In this document: in pieces, positions 1-7,413 of the stretch
How the letters are laid out: every line of letters begins with the position of its first letter
Numbering within the stretch: the first letter of the stretch is position 1
Source of the DNA: Cytophagales bacterium
GTDB taxonomy: Bacteria > Bacteroidota > Bacteroidia > Cytophagales > Thermoflexibacteraceae
Direction of reading: 5' to 3'
DNA: 63,498 nt
Assembly (NCBI GenBank): GCA_013298985.1
Contig: JAAFJS010000006.1
Coordinates: 1 to 63,498 of the forward strand
Made by a program: the position numbers and the translations under genes
The notes under the pieces: generated by a model
The model's input: the letters and a program-made list of their open reading frames with translations, nothing else
Databases searched by the model: none
What the model was told of the DNA's origin: nothing

Positions 1-479
1 GGATAAGTTGCTTTTTCCTTGTGCGAACAATTCGGACATTCACAAGCATATTGTTGAAACTCGCTGTAAATAGGTTTTACAGGTGGAATATCAACTAATT
101 GGCGACGTGAATTTTGATAAAAAACAGCCTCTGCCAAAGAATGTCCACACACACTGCAAATAGTAGGTTTCAACTCAGTGATGCTATCAGGGGTTGAACT
201 CATCTCTAAAGTAGTCCCTTTGTGTCCTTGCTGACCACCACTTTTTTTACCACTTGAAATACGTAGATTTTTGCTTACCTTAGCAATATCCGACCAGGGT
301 GGAAGTGACGAATTGTGAGAATCTTTTTTAGGTAAATTTTTTAGTAACAATATTTCTGCCTGCAATTCCGCAATCTTAGCAAGCGCATCTGATACTGCCA
401 ATTTCAACAAATCAATTTGTTCAGATTGGGAAGCCACTAAGGACTCTAATTGAGATATGTAAGTATTATTTTCCAACAA
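1..479 (-). CDS. IS66-family transposase (TnpC), N-terminal part, cut by window edge
   Basis: The minus strand reads an open frame from about 479 off the left edge. It contains the usual IS66 N-terminal landmarks in order: a leucine-rich coiled-coil start (SQLESLVASQSEQIDLLK), a basic Ser-Gly-Gly-Gln-Gln-Gly-His segment (KKSGGQQGHKGTTL), a first Cys pair (CSVCGHSL), then RQLVDIPPVKP and a second Cys pair (CECPNC). The two Cys pairs form the zinc-finger-like domain of the family. No ATG lies near the start; TTG codons at 479 and 476 are the likely starts. A TAtcTTTG -7 element sits immediately upstream, so the mRNA leader would be almost absent. No tnpA or tnpB gene is visible upstream. The DDE domain lies outside the window, so intactness cannot be judged. 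Confidence 0.85.
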   Translation of the reverse strand, partial: MLENNTYISQLESLVASQSEQIDLLKLAVSDALAKIAELQAEILLLKNLPKKDSHNSSLPPWSDIAKVSKNLRISSGKKSGGQQGHKGTTLEMSSTPDSITELKPTICSVCGHSLAEAVFYQNSRRQLVDIPPVKPIYSEFQQYACECPNCSHKEKATY

Positions 480-481
480 TG

Positions 482-489
482 CAAAGATA
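482..489 (-). promoter_or_regulatory. Putative -7 promoter element of the IS66 transposase
   Basis: The minus strand reads TATCTTTG, an exact match to the Bacteroidota -7 consensus TAnnTTTG. A TTG about 19 bases further upstream could be the -33 element. It points into the transposase frame, whose first usable start lies only a few bases downstream. Confidence 0.5.
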
Positions 490-574
490 CACTTTTTAAT
501 AACAATAACAAAACTACCTGTGTAGTAACAACTTTTTTAATTTTTTAAAATTTCATTTCAAACTTGATTCCAAG

Positions 575-604
575 AAATTTAATAAAAAAATGCTTGACAG
601 ACAA
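575..604. repeat. 30-bp direct repeat, copy 1 (pnkp side)
   Basis: This 30-base stretch is identical to 4752-4781 and in the same orientation. It starts AAATTTAAT, runs through an A-tract and ends TGCTTGACAGACAA. In this copy it forms the left arm and part of the loop of a complete hairpin (585-625) downstream of pnkp. The two copies bracket the hen1-pnkp operon, about 4.2 kb apart. Confidence 0.9.
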
Positions 605-625
605 ACAGTATATCAAGCATTTTTT
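585..625. terminator. Bidirectional terminator hairpin after pnkp
   Basis: A perfect 13-base inverted repeat (AAAAAATGCTTGA at 585-597, TCAAGCATTTTTT at 613-625) encloses a 15-base loop. There is an A-tract on one side and a T-tract on the other. It lies about 90 bases past the pnkp stop codon, as expected for a factor-independent terminator usable from both strands. Confidence 0.8.
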
Positions 626-716
626 CGTAGTTTGGTAGAATTGAATTGATGGTGAGAGGTAGTTTTTGTTCTTCTTTATCTTATCATTGTTCATCTTTCT
701 TTTTATACATTGGCTA

Positions 717-3263
717 TTATAGTCGTGGGTCAACTGATTCACTTTCCATTGCTAAAACTCCAAACACACATTCGTGAATTCGTCTTAATGGTTCTTTGTT
801 TACAAATCTGTCAAGTGATTCAAGTCCTAAAGTAAATTCTTTTACTGCTAAGTCCCGTTTCACTTTTACATTTCTTTCTTTCAGCACTTCCATATTTTCT
901 GTTGTGTCGTATTCAGGTCCATAAATGATTCGTAAATATTCGCTACCTCTACATTTCATTGCTGGTTGAACTGTCTTGCCCTTGAATGATGTAATGTAGT
1001 CAAGTGGTTTTACTACCATTCCTTCTCCACCTTTTAAAGTTAATGCCGTCCACCAATCAGTAGCAGTTTGTATGCTGTCAGTGTTTTGCAGGTTAACTAA
1101 AATGTTTGCAGTAACCATCAAATGTTTTGTGTTGAAGTCGCAAAACTGTTTGATGTTTTCTAAATGCCAAGGGTGTTGCTTGTCAAAATAAGTTTTGCCT
1201 TCTGTTCCTAAAATGTGAAAGGGTGCATACACTAAACCTTCAATGTCGTTTGTCTCATGACAATAGTTGCGATAAGAAGTAATGTATTTTTCAATCCTCT
1301 CTTTTCTTGTCGTGTAGTCAGTTACTAAATGCTCAACTGCAATTCCTCTTGCTTTGGCTTTTGTCAATGCTGCAATAGAATCTGTCAAACCTGTTGTTGC
1401 TGCACTGCCAACGGCTGCATATTGTTTTATTAAAAGTTCTTTTGCTTTTGCACTCCAAGGCATAAGTTCACCGTCAAGGCAAACCCAATCCGTATTGAAG
1501 CGTTCCCAAAAGTTTGATTCAGTCAATGCGTTGTTTAGCATTTCTAAAAAATCTGTTTCGGTTTTCTTCTGCTCAAAAAATTGTCTGCCTGTCCTTGTGT
1601 AAACAGTTCCTAAAGAAGATTTCATTAAACCGAAACGGTTCTTTGCAACATCAGGTTCTTTACAAACAATTGCAATTGCTCTTGAACCCATGTGTTTCTC
1701 TTCGCAAATCACTTCCTTAATTCCGTTCTTGATGTAGTAATTAAAAACTTCGTTTGGATGCTCTAAATAATTCGGCAGCTTACTTGTTTCGGGTGGCGAC
1801 ATTGTTGGCGGTAAATGAATCAACCATTTTGGATTCATTGCAAAACGGCTCATTACTTCCAATGCTGCAACTGCGTTTTCTTCTCTTACAATTACTTTGC
1901 TGTGAAACTTTGTTTCAATTAAATTCTTTCCGTTGATGATTTCAATATCTAATAAATCATCAAACTCTTGCTGTGCTGAAAGTTGTTCTTGCGTTGGTTG
2001 AATTGGTCTTATCGGTTCGCTGTAAATTTCTTTCGCTGCAGCTTGAACAATTTCTTTTTCAGGATAACGCAACGCAGAAAGTTTTCCGCCAAACACACAA
2101 CCTGTATCAATATTCAAAGTGTTGTTCAACCATTCAGTTTCGGGAATAGGAGTGTGTCCATAAACAACCATTGCTTTGCCTTTGTAACTCTTTGCCCAAT
2201 TATAGCGAACTGGCAAACCAAATTCATCAATCTCTCCCGTTGTTTCTCCAAACAAACAAAATGCTCTTACGGCTGCTGCTGCTCTACCGTGCATTTCTTC
2301 TGGAAGTCCACCATGAGCCACCACTAATTTCCCATCGTCCAAAACATAATGTGCAATCAAGCCATTCAAAAATTCCTTCACTTCCGTTCTAAATTCTTTT
2401 GATGTACTTTCCAACTGCTGAACGGTTTTATCCAATCCGTGATTGAGGTTTACATTTTTACCATTCAGAAATTTATTCAACTTCTCATCATGGTTTCCAC
2501 AAATGCAGAATGCCTTTTGTGCTTTAACCATGTCAATTACTAAACGCAAAACATCAGGAGATTTATTTCCTCTGTCGGTTAAGTCGCCAAGAAAAATTGC
2601 TCTGCGGTTTTCGGGATTTTGAATTTCAAAATGTCCGTCTGCTTTTCTTTCAATCTTGTAATCAAGTTTTGAAAACAACTCTATCAATTCATCAAAGCAT
2701 CCGTGAATGTCTCCGATAATGTCAAATGCTCCTCGTTCCTCTTTCTTATTGTTCCAAAGTTTTTGACGGTAAATCTTTATTTCTTCTTCGGGATTTAGAA
2801 AGTAAGTGTAACTGAAACCTTCTTTCTCAATCGTTCTCATTGAACGCTTGAAATCGTCATACTGTCTTTCTAAAACATGCTTACTGAAATTTCTGTCGGT
2901 GCGTTCTTCGTGTCGGTCAAATAATTTTCTGATTGGCGTTTCTAATACAATTGCCGCTGCTAAAGCAAAATTGTCTTTTGCTAACTGAACCAACTTTGCT
3001 CTGTCTTCTTTGCGAAGATTCAACGCATCAATGACTGTCAGCTTTCCAAGTTTCAATCTTCGTGCTGCTATGTAATGCAATACTTCAAAAGCTGCATCAG
3101 TTGCTGATAAGTTATTTTCATCATCAGAAACCAATGCTCTGCAATAATCCGATGAAAGAATTTCAGTCGGTAAAAAATACTTTTTCGCAAAAGTTGATTT
3201 GCCTGAACTGCTTGCACCTACTAAAAGCACCAATGATATTTCGGGTAGTTTTACTTCTTTCAT
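717..3263 (-). CDS. pnkp: Polynucleotide kinase-phosphatase-ligase (bacterial Pnkp)
   Basis: This 848-residue trifunctional RNA-repair enzyme heals and seals cut RNA ends. The N-terminal kinase has a P-loop, GASSSGKS (16-23). The central metallophosphoesterase shows DIIGDIHGC (H187), GDLTDRG (D227), GNHD (N257, H258) and VAHGG (H317), the full metal-binding set of the calcineurin-like phosphatases. The C-terminal adenylyltransferase has the lysine nucleotidyl motif KHMG (K523). Length and domain order match the known bacterial Pnkp family. In characterised systems the ligase part needs Hen1 to finish sealing. Here hen1 lies directly upstream and overlaps by an ATGA, indicating translational coupling. 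The usual substrate class is tRNA cut by ribotoxins; the target in this organism is unknown. Confidence 0.95.
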   Translation of the reverse strand: MKEVKLPEISLVLLVGASSSGKSTFAKKYFLPTEILSSDYCRALVSDDENNLSATDAAFEVLHYIAARRLKLGKLTVIDALNLRKEDRAKLVQLAKDNFALAAAIVLETPIRKLFDRHEERTDRNFSKHVLERQYDDFKRSMRTIEKEGFSYTYFLNPEEEIKIYRQKLWNNKKEERGAFDIIGDIHGCFDELIELFSKLDYKIERKADGHFEIQNPENRRAIFLGDLTDRGNKSPDVLRLVIDMVKAQKAFCICGNHDEKLNKFLNGKNVNLNHGLDKTVQQLESTSKEFRTEVKEFLNGLIAHYVLDDGKLVVAHGGLPEEMHGRAAAAVRAFCLFGETTGEIDEFGLPVRYNWAKSYKGKAMVVYGHTPIPETEWLNNTLNIDTGCVFGGKLSALRYPEKEIVQAAAKEIYSEPIRPIQPTQEQLSAQQEFDDLLDIEIINGKNLIETKFHSKVIVREENAVAALEVMSRFAMNPKWLIHLPPTMSPPETSKLPNYLEHPNEVFNYYIKNGIKEVICEEKHMGSRAIAIVCKEPDVAKNRFGLMKSSLGTVYTRTGRQFFEQKKTETDFLEMLNNALTESNFWERFNTDWVCLDGELMPWSAKAKELLIKQYAAVGSAATTGLTDSIAALTKAKARGIAVEHLVTDYTTRKERIEKYITSYRNYCHETNDIEGLVYAPFHILGTEGKTYFDKQHPWHLENIKQFCDFNTKHLMVTANILVNLQNTDSIQTATDWWTALTLKGGEGMVVKPLDYITSFKGKTVQPAMKCRGSEYLRIIYGPEYDTTENMEVLKERNVKVKRDLAVKEFTLGLESLDRFVNKEPLRRIHECVFGVLAMESESVDPRL

Positions 3264-4630
3264 TTCTTTTTGAACATGGCTAATTGTGAAGGAGAACCAA
3301 TATTTTCTTCTTCTTGTCCTACTGGAAAAATCTCAACTTGATAGTTGAACTCACTGCAAATTTTATTACACCAATCAGCAAACTCTTTTCTTGTCCACTC
3401 AAAGCGGTGGTCGTCATGTCTGAAAGTTTCTGCTTGCAACTTTTCAAACACAACATTGTATTCAGCATTGGGAGTAGAAAGGATTACAGTAGTTGGTTTA
3501 GCGAAGCCAAACATAACTTTTTCCATTGCTGGTAATCTTTCTTCGTCCAAGTGTTCAATCACTTCAACCAATGCTGCTGCATCAAAATTTTTCAATCGTT
3601 CATCTTTGTAAGTAACTGAACCTTGAAAGATTTTTATTCTGTCTCTCATTGCAGGTGATGCTTGGTCTAAATACAAATTCTCTTTTGCTTTTTGCAGTTC
3701 ACCAAATGAAACATCCATGCCTGCAATCTTTTTGAACTGTCCTTCTTTCAAAAGTAATTTCAAAAGTTTGCCTTCGCCACAACCTAAATCCAAAACACTT
3801 TCTGCTCCGCTTGCTTTTAAAAGTTCAGCGACTTTGTTCAAGCGTTGTTGATGCAGATTTAATTTCCTTTCAGGCAATGGTTGTTCTTCAATCAATCCAT
3901 CTTCATTTGCTAATCTTAAAAGAGCTTGGTTGGTAAGTGTCCGCAAGTTTTTCAAATAGCGTTTTGTTATCCAATCTTTTTCAGGATGATTCTCTAACCA
4001 ATTTTCTCCTCGTCTTATCAATACATCAATATCATTTCTTGAAATCCAATAATGGCGGTCATTGTCAAGCACCATCATAAAAACATAGAGTTGAGAAAGA
4101 AACTCTTTTAGTGTTGTCGTTTTCTCAATGGTGAGATTTACAACTTTGCTTTCTCCCCAGCTCGGAAAAGTGGAATCAAGTTGAATGGTGTCATAAAAAA
4201 TTTTGTAACCAAGCGGCTCAAATAATTTGTTGATGTAAACTTTATCACAATCAACTTTGAGTGAATGAATTTTTGCTGTCAATGGAATTGCTGTCAAAGC
4301 TAATTCAGGTTTTGTATGACAAGTTCCGTTTATTGCTGAACCAAATGCTTTAACTAAGGCTGTGCTTAAAAAAGAATTGCTTGTGTAAGGTCTGTCGTTT
4401 ACATAATGCTCTTGCAAAAATGCTCCTCGTCCTCTGTCGCCTCTCACCAAATCAACTGGATTGATGTCAAGCAACAAACAAGCGGTGCAAGAATCTTCGG
4501 TTGCTTCGGGATAAAACACATGAGCATTGCCAACAGAAAGTTCCACCGTCTGCAACTTGTCTGGGTGTTTATGTAGCAAATAACCTAAGTCGGTTGCTGG
4601 TTTGTGGGTCGTATTTATTTCTAATAGCAT
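3260..4630 (-). CDS. hen1: Hen1, 3'-terminal RNA ribose 2'-O-methyltransferase
   Basis: This 456-residue partner of Pnkp methylates the 2'-OH at the 3' end of cut RNA, so the repaired RNA resists a second cut. The N-terminal half (about 1-250) matches the bacterial Hen1 domain that binds and activates the Pnkp ligase. The C-terminal half is a SAM methyltransferase with motif I, LDLGCGEGK (280-288). Its metal-binding signature is EVIEH (E356, E359, H360), followed by RHDDHRFEWTRKEF, which supplies the conserved His near 408. STPNAEYN (385-392) is also typical. It is the first gene of a two-gene operon and its stop overlaps the pnkp start. Upstream lie only about 120 bases of AT-rich DNA, the second 30-bp repeat and a broken sigma gene, so the operon appears to have its own promoter. 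Confidence 0.95.
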   Translation of the reverse strand: MLLEINTTHKPATDLGYLLHKHPDKLQTVELSVGNAHVFYPEATEDSCTACLLLDINPVDLVRGDRGRGAFLQEHYVNDRPYTSNSFLSTALVKAFGSAINGTCHTKPELALTAIPLTAKIHSLKVDCDKVYINKLFEPLGYKIFYDTIQLDSTFPSWGESKVVNLTIEKTTTLKEFLSQLYVFMMVLDNDRHYWISRNDIDVLIRRGENWLENHPEKDWITKRYLKNLRTLTNQALLRLANEDGLIEEQPLPERKLNLHQQRLNKVAELLKASGAESVLDLGCGEGKLLKLLLKEGQFKKIAGMDVSFGELQKAKENLYLDQASPAMRDRIKIFQGSVTYKDERLKNFDAAALVEVIEHLDEERLPAMEKVMFGFAKPTTVILSTPNAEYNVVFEKLQAETFRHDDHRFEWTRKEFADWCNKICSEFNYQVEIFPVGQEEENIGSPSQLAMFKKK

Positions 4631-4751
4631 TTTTCTGCTGGCAGTTCGTCTAATGTCCTACAAAAAAGTTCCAATGTTGCGCCAAATAAAGCTAAGATTA
4701 AAATTTTGTACGCGAATATAGTGAAAAATAGGAATATGGGCATTTTGTTTT

Positions 4752-4781
4752 AAATTTAATAAAAAAATGCTTGACAGACAA
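4752..4781. repeat. 30-bp direct repeat, copy 2 (hen1 / sigma-remnant side)
   Basis: This is identical to 575-604 and in the same orientation. Unlike copy 1 it is not followed by the complementary arm; the next bases (TGAGCAAAAAATGG) do not complete the 13-bp hairpin. It therefore looks like half of the terminator structure. The open frame of the truncated sigma factor reads straight into it. Confidence 0.9.
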
Positions 4782-4782
4782 T

Positions 4783-5168
4783 GAGCAAAAAATGGTCGGT
4801 GTGTAAAACTCAGTGCTGTCTTTGCTAAGTCTGGATGTATTCTTTAGCAAAATAGGATTGGCGAGGCTTGGGTGGTCAAAATGCGGCACATCTATCTTTT
4901 TGGTATCATCATTAATGCTTCGAGCAGAAAAAAACGACCATCTTTTTCTGGCATTTTGGGCTTTTATAAAATCCAATGACTGGTTGATAGTGATGCGATA
5001 AATCCAAGTTTTGAGGTCAGACTGCTGCTGAAAGGTATCAATTTTTGCATAAATTTTCACAAAAACATTTTGGGTAATTTCTTCGGCATCTTCTTGATGT
5101 TGCACATATTGCAGGGCAAGGTTAAAGACTACTTTGTTGTAACTGTCGAATAATTCTTTAAAAGTCAT
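4783..5168 (-). pseudogene. ECF sigma-70 family RNA polymerase sigma factor, 3' truncated (region 4 lost)
   Basis: The first ~105 residues are a clear ECF sigma region 2. They begin MTFKELFDSYNKVVFNLALQ, followed by DAEEITQNVFVKIY (region 2.2) and LKTWIYRITINQSLDFIK (regions 2.3/2.4). The linker goes as far as HFDHPSLANPILL. From there the frame continues without any region 4 helix-turn-helix into unrelated sequence and the 30-bp repeat, giving a nominal stop near 4698. Bacteroidota ECF sigmas are usually about 160-200 residues and need region 4 to bind the -35 element, so this product should not work as a sigma factor. The break lies exactly where the repeat-bounded hen1-pnkp segment begins. 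Later small frameshifts around 4800-4860 cannot be excluded. Confidence 0.8.
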
Positions 5169-5273
5169 TGTTGCTATTTATCATCGTTTTAGAATTATTT
5201 GGATAACATAAGCGCAATGAAATTATTTTTAAGATTTATTAACCTAAAATTAATTCAAAGCACTGTATTTTCG

Positions 5274-5280
5274 TACCTTG
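5274..5280 (+). promoter_or_regulatory. Putative -7 element for the TPR gene
   Basis: TACCTTG, one mismatch from TAnnTTTG, lies 18 bases before the ATG at 5299 and is preceded by a T-rich stretch. No Shine-Dalgarno is visible before the ATG, as is common in this phylum. Confidence 0.35.
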
Positions 5281-5298
5281 CATTAAAAACAACTACAA

Positions 5299-7239
5299 AT
5301 GAAGTTAATTTTTGGTATATTTTGGTTTTTAGCATTCCTTTCTCTGCCTTCTCACGCCCAAGACAAGAAGGTTTTGGATAGCTTGACCAATATATATCAG
5401 ACTGCGAAACAGGACACAACTAAGATTTTAGCCTTGATAAATATTGCTTTTGAGTATAGAAATAGCAACCCTGATACAATGATGGTGCTTTCCCCAAAAA
5501 CACTGGCAATGAGTGAAGAAATAAGCTATAAAAAAGGCATTGCAGGGAGTTTGTATAATATAGGAGTTAGTTATGATTATCAAGGGAAATATCCTTTGGC
5601 ATTGGAGCATTTTCAGAAAAGCCTCAAAATCAATGAAGAACTCAACGATAAGCAAGGCATTGCTTCTAATATACATAATATTGGAAATATTTATACTTCT
5701 CAAGGTAATTATACTTTGGCATTAGAATATTATCAAAAAAGCCTCAAAATCAGAGAAGAAATCAAGGATAAGAAAGGCTGTATTGCCAGTTTGAATAACA
5801 TCGGCGTAATTTATAATGCTCAAGGAAACTATCCATCAGCAATAGCGCATTTCCAAAAAAGCCTCAAAATCAGCGAAGAACTCAAAGATAAACAAGGCAT
5901 GACTGCCAGTTTGAATAACATAGGCGTTATTTATGATGCCCAAGGGAATTATCATAAGGCATTAGAGCATTTCCAAAAAAGCCTCAAAATCAGAGAGGAA
6001 CTCAAAGATAAACAAGGCATTGCTGGGAGTTTGAATAACATAGGTTTTATTTACAAAAATCAAGGAAGCTATCCTTTGGCATTAGAGTATTTCCACAAGA
6101 GCCTCAAAATCAGCGAAGAACTCAAAGATAAACAGGGCATTGCTACGTGTTTGAACAACATAGGGATTATTTATGACATACAAGCTAACTATCCCTTGTC
6201 CTTAGAATATTACCAAAAAAGCCTCAAAGTGGCAGAGGAAATGGGTGATAAAGAGCTTATTGCCTCAAGTTTGAATAACATTGGGCGTAATTATTATGCA
6301 CTGTCTAATTATAAGATGGCATTGGAGTATCACCAAAAAAGCTTCAAAATAGCAGAAGAAATCAAGAATAAGCGATTGGTGTGCTATACTTTAAATAATA
6401 TTGGAGATGTTTTCAAGCAGCAAGGCGATTGGTCAAAAGCGATTGAGCATTATGAAAAGAGTTTGAAAATTAAAAAAGAAATAGGTGATAAATGGGCTAC
6501 TATCTACACACTCAACGGATTAGCAGAAGTATATAAAAAACAAAAAACGTATGACAAATCTATCCTCTATGCCCAAGAAGGACTACAAATAGCCCAAGAA
6601 ATCAAAGCCTTGGCAGAAATTAAGATGTTAAGCCAAACTTTGTACGAAACCTACAAACTCAAAGGCGAATATGTAAAGGCTTTGACTTATTTCGAATTGG
6701 TAAAACAAACCAATGACAGTATTTTTAATATCGATAAAGCCAAATCCATTGCTAATCTGGAGAGTCGATTTTTATTGGAAAAAACAAATCTTGAAAACAA
6801 AGCAAAGACTTTGCAAATAGAAAGAATGGAGCAAGAAGCGAAACTTTATCAAGTAGTCAGCATTTTTATCTTTGCTTTTCTTATTTTATTGCTATTTCTT
6901 ATCTTTTTTATTTACAAAAACTGGCAAAAAGAAAAGAATGCCAAACAAATCATCGCCTCTCAAAACGAAAAGATAGAAGCAATCAATGCCAACTTAGAAG
7001 CGATAGTAAAGCAGCGTACTGAAAAATTAGCGGAACGCAACAAGCAATTAGAAGACTATGCTTTTTATAATTCCCATATCCTTCGCCGCCCCGTAGCAAC
7101 CATTTTGGGCTTATTAAGCATATTTGAGATGGAGGAGGAGCAAAGTAAAAAAGAAGAAATTTTACGATACCTCTATACTGCTGTGAAAGAGTTAGATACA
7201 GTGGTGCATCAAATCCAAGACGCAGTAGCAGAAAAATAG
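5299..7239 (+). CDS. Secreted-sensor TPR protein with a histidine-kinase dimerisation-like tail but no ATPase domain
   Basis: The 646-residue product has a signal peptide (1 to about 21, ending SLPSHA). About ten tetratricopeptide repeats of 40-residue period follow (about 65-465), with repeated elements such as SLNNIGVIY and ALEHFQKSLKI. Next come a hydrophobic transmembrane helix (about 518-539) and a coiled coil. The last segment contains YNSHILRRPVATILGLL (His near 593), an H-box-like sequence of a HisKA-type four-helix domain. It stops about 50 residues later, with no N, G1 or G2 boxes and so no kinase ATPase domain. No downstream frame supplies one. Related TPR-HisKA proteins exist in Bacteroidota with kinase domains, so this may be a truncated or partner-dependent form. 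Signal peptide and topology place the TPRs in the periplasm and the His tail in the cytoplasm. The repeats are also highly similar in DNA, suggesting recent expansion. Confidence 0.85.
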   Translation: MKLIFGIFWFLAFLSLPSHAQDKKVLDSLTNIYQTAKQDTTKILALINIAFEYRNSNPDTMMVLSPKTLAMSEEISYKKGIAGSLYNIGVSYDYQGKYPLALEHFQKSLKINEELNDKQGIASNIHNIGNIYTSQGNYTLALEYYQKSLKIREEIKDKKGCIASLNNIGVIYNAQGNYPSAIAHFQKSLKISEELKDKQGMTASLNNIGVIYDAQGNYHKALEHFQKSLKIREELKDKQGIAGSLNNIGFIYKNQGSYPLALEYFHKSLKISEELKDKQGIATCLNNIGIIYDIQANYPLSLEYYQKSLKVAEEMGDKELIASSLNNIGRNYYALSNYKMALEYHQKSFKIAEEIKNKRLVCYTLNNIGDVFKQQGDWSKAIEHYEKSLKIKKEIGDKWATIYTLNGLAEVYKKQKTYDKSILYAQEGLQIAQEIKALAEIKMLSQTLYETYKLKGEYVKALTYFELVKQTNDSIFNIDKAKSIANLESRFLLEKTNLENKAKTLQIERMEQEAKLYQVVSIFIFAFLILLLFLIFFIYKNWQKEKNAKQIIASQNEKIEAINANLEAIVKQRTEKLAERNKQLEDYAFYNSHILRRPVATILGLLSIFEMEEEQSKKEEILRYLYTAVKELDTVVHQIQDAVAEK

Positions 7240-7250
7240 ATGCTTCTAAA

Positions 7251-7319
7251 TTACTTTTTAGACTTTCCACAGGATTTGCCACAGTAGCAGGGCGTTTTTT
7301 TACAAGTAGCTGTTAGCAT
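7251..7319 (-). CDS. Possible 22-residue Cys-rich peptide
   Basis: A short minus-strand frame runs from ATG (7319) to TAA (7251) and encodes a 22-residue peptide. It contains CKKTPCYCGKSCGKSKK, that is four Cys spaced C-x4-C-x-C-x3-C plus six Lys. It lies convergent to the end of the TPR gene, and an exact TAnnTTTG element (7326-7333, minus strand) sits seven bases upstream of the ATG. The composition is like a small metal-binding peptide. A 23-codon frame can easily occur by chance, so this is a candidate only. Confidence 0.3.
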   Translation of the reverse strand: MLTATCKKTPCYCGKSCGKSKK

Positions 7320-7325
7320 TTAGCC

Positions 7326-7333
7326 CAAATTTA
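7326..7333 (-). promoter_or_regulatory. Putative -7 element upstream of the Cys-rich mini-ORF
   Basis: The minus strand reads TAAATTTG, an exact TAnnTTTG match. TTTTTG about 14 bases upstream could serve as a -33 element, though the spacing is shorter than usual. The ATG at 7319 would be at or just after the transcript start. Confidence 0.3.
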
Positions 7334-7367
7334 TCTTACTAAAATGTCAAAAGATTTCTATTTTTGA

Positions 7368-7374
7368 TACCTTG
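7368..7374 (+). promoter_or_regulatory. Putative -7 element for the MFS gene
   Basis: TACCTTG, one mismatch from TAnnTTTG, lies about 40 bases before the ATG at 7414 and follows CTATTTTTGA. It has the same form as the candidate before the TPR gene. Confidence 0.35.
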
Positions 7375-7413
7375 CGAACAAGTAAATATGAAAAATTTAA
7401 AAAATAGAAGAAT

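Noticed and set aside
545-742. 65-codon minus-strand frame between the IS66 gene and pnkp
   Set aside because: It overlaps the pnkp end and runs through the terminator and the 30-bp repeat; its composition is that of AT-rich non-coding DNA.
5560-6400. Regular ~120-bp repeats resembling an array
   Set aside because: They are in-frame TPR units, not CRISPR: the period is too long and there are no variable spacers between short repeats.
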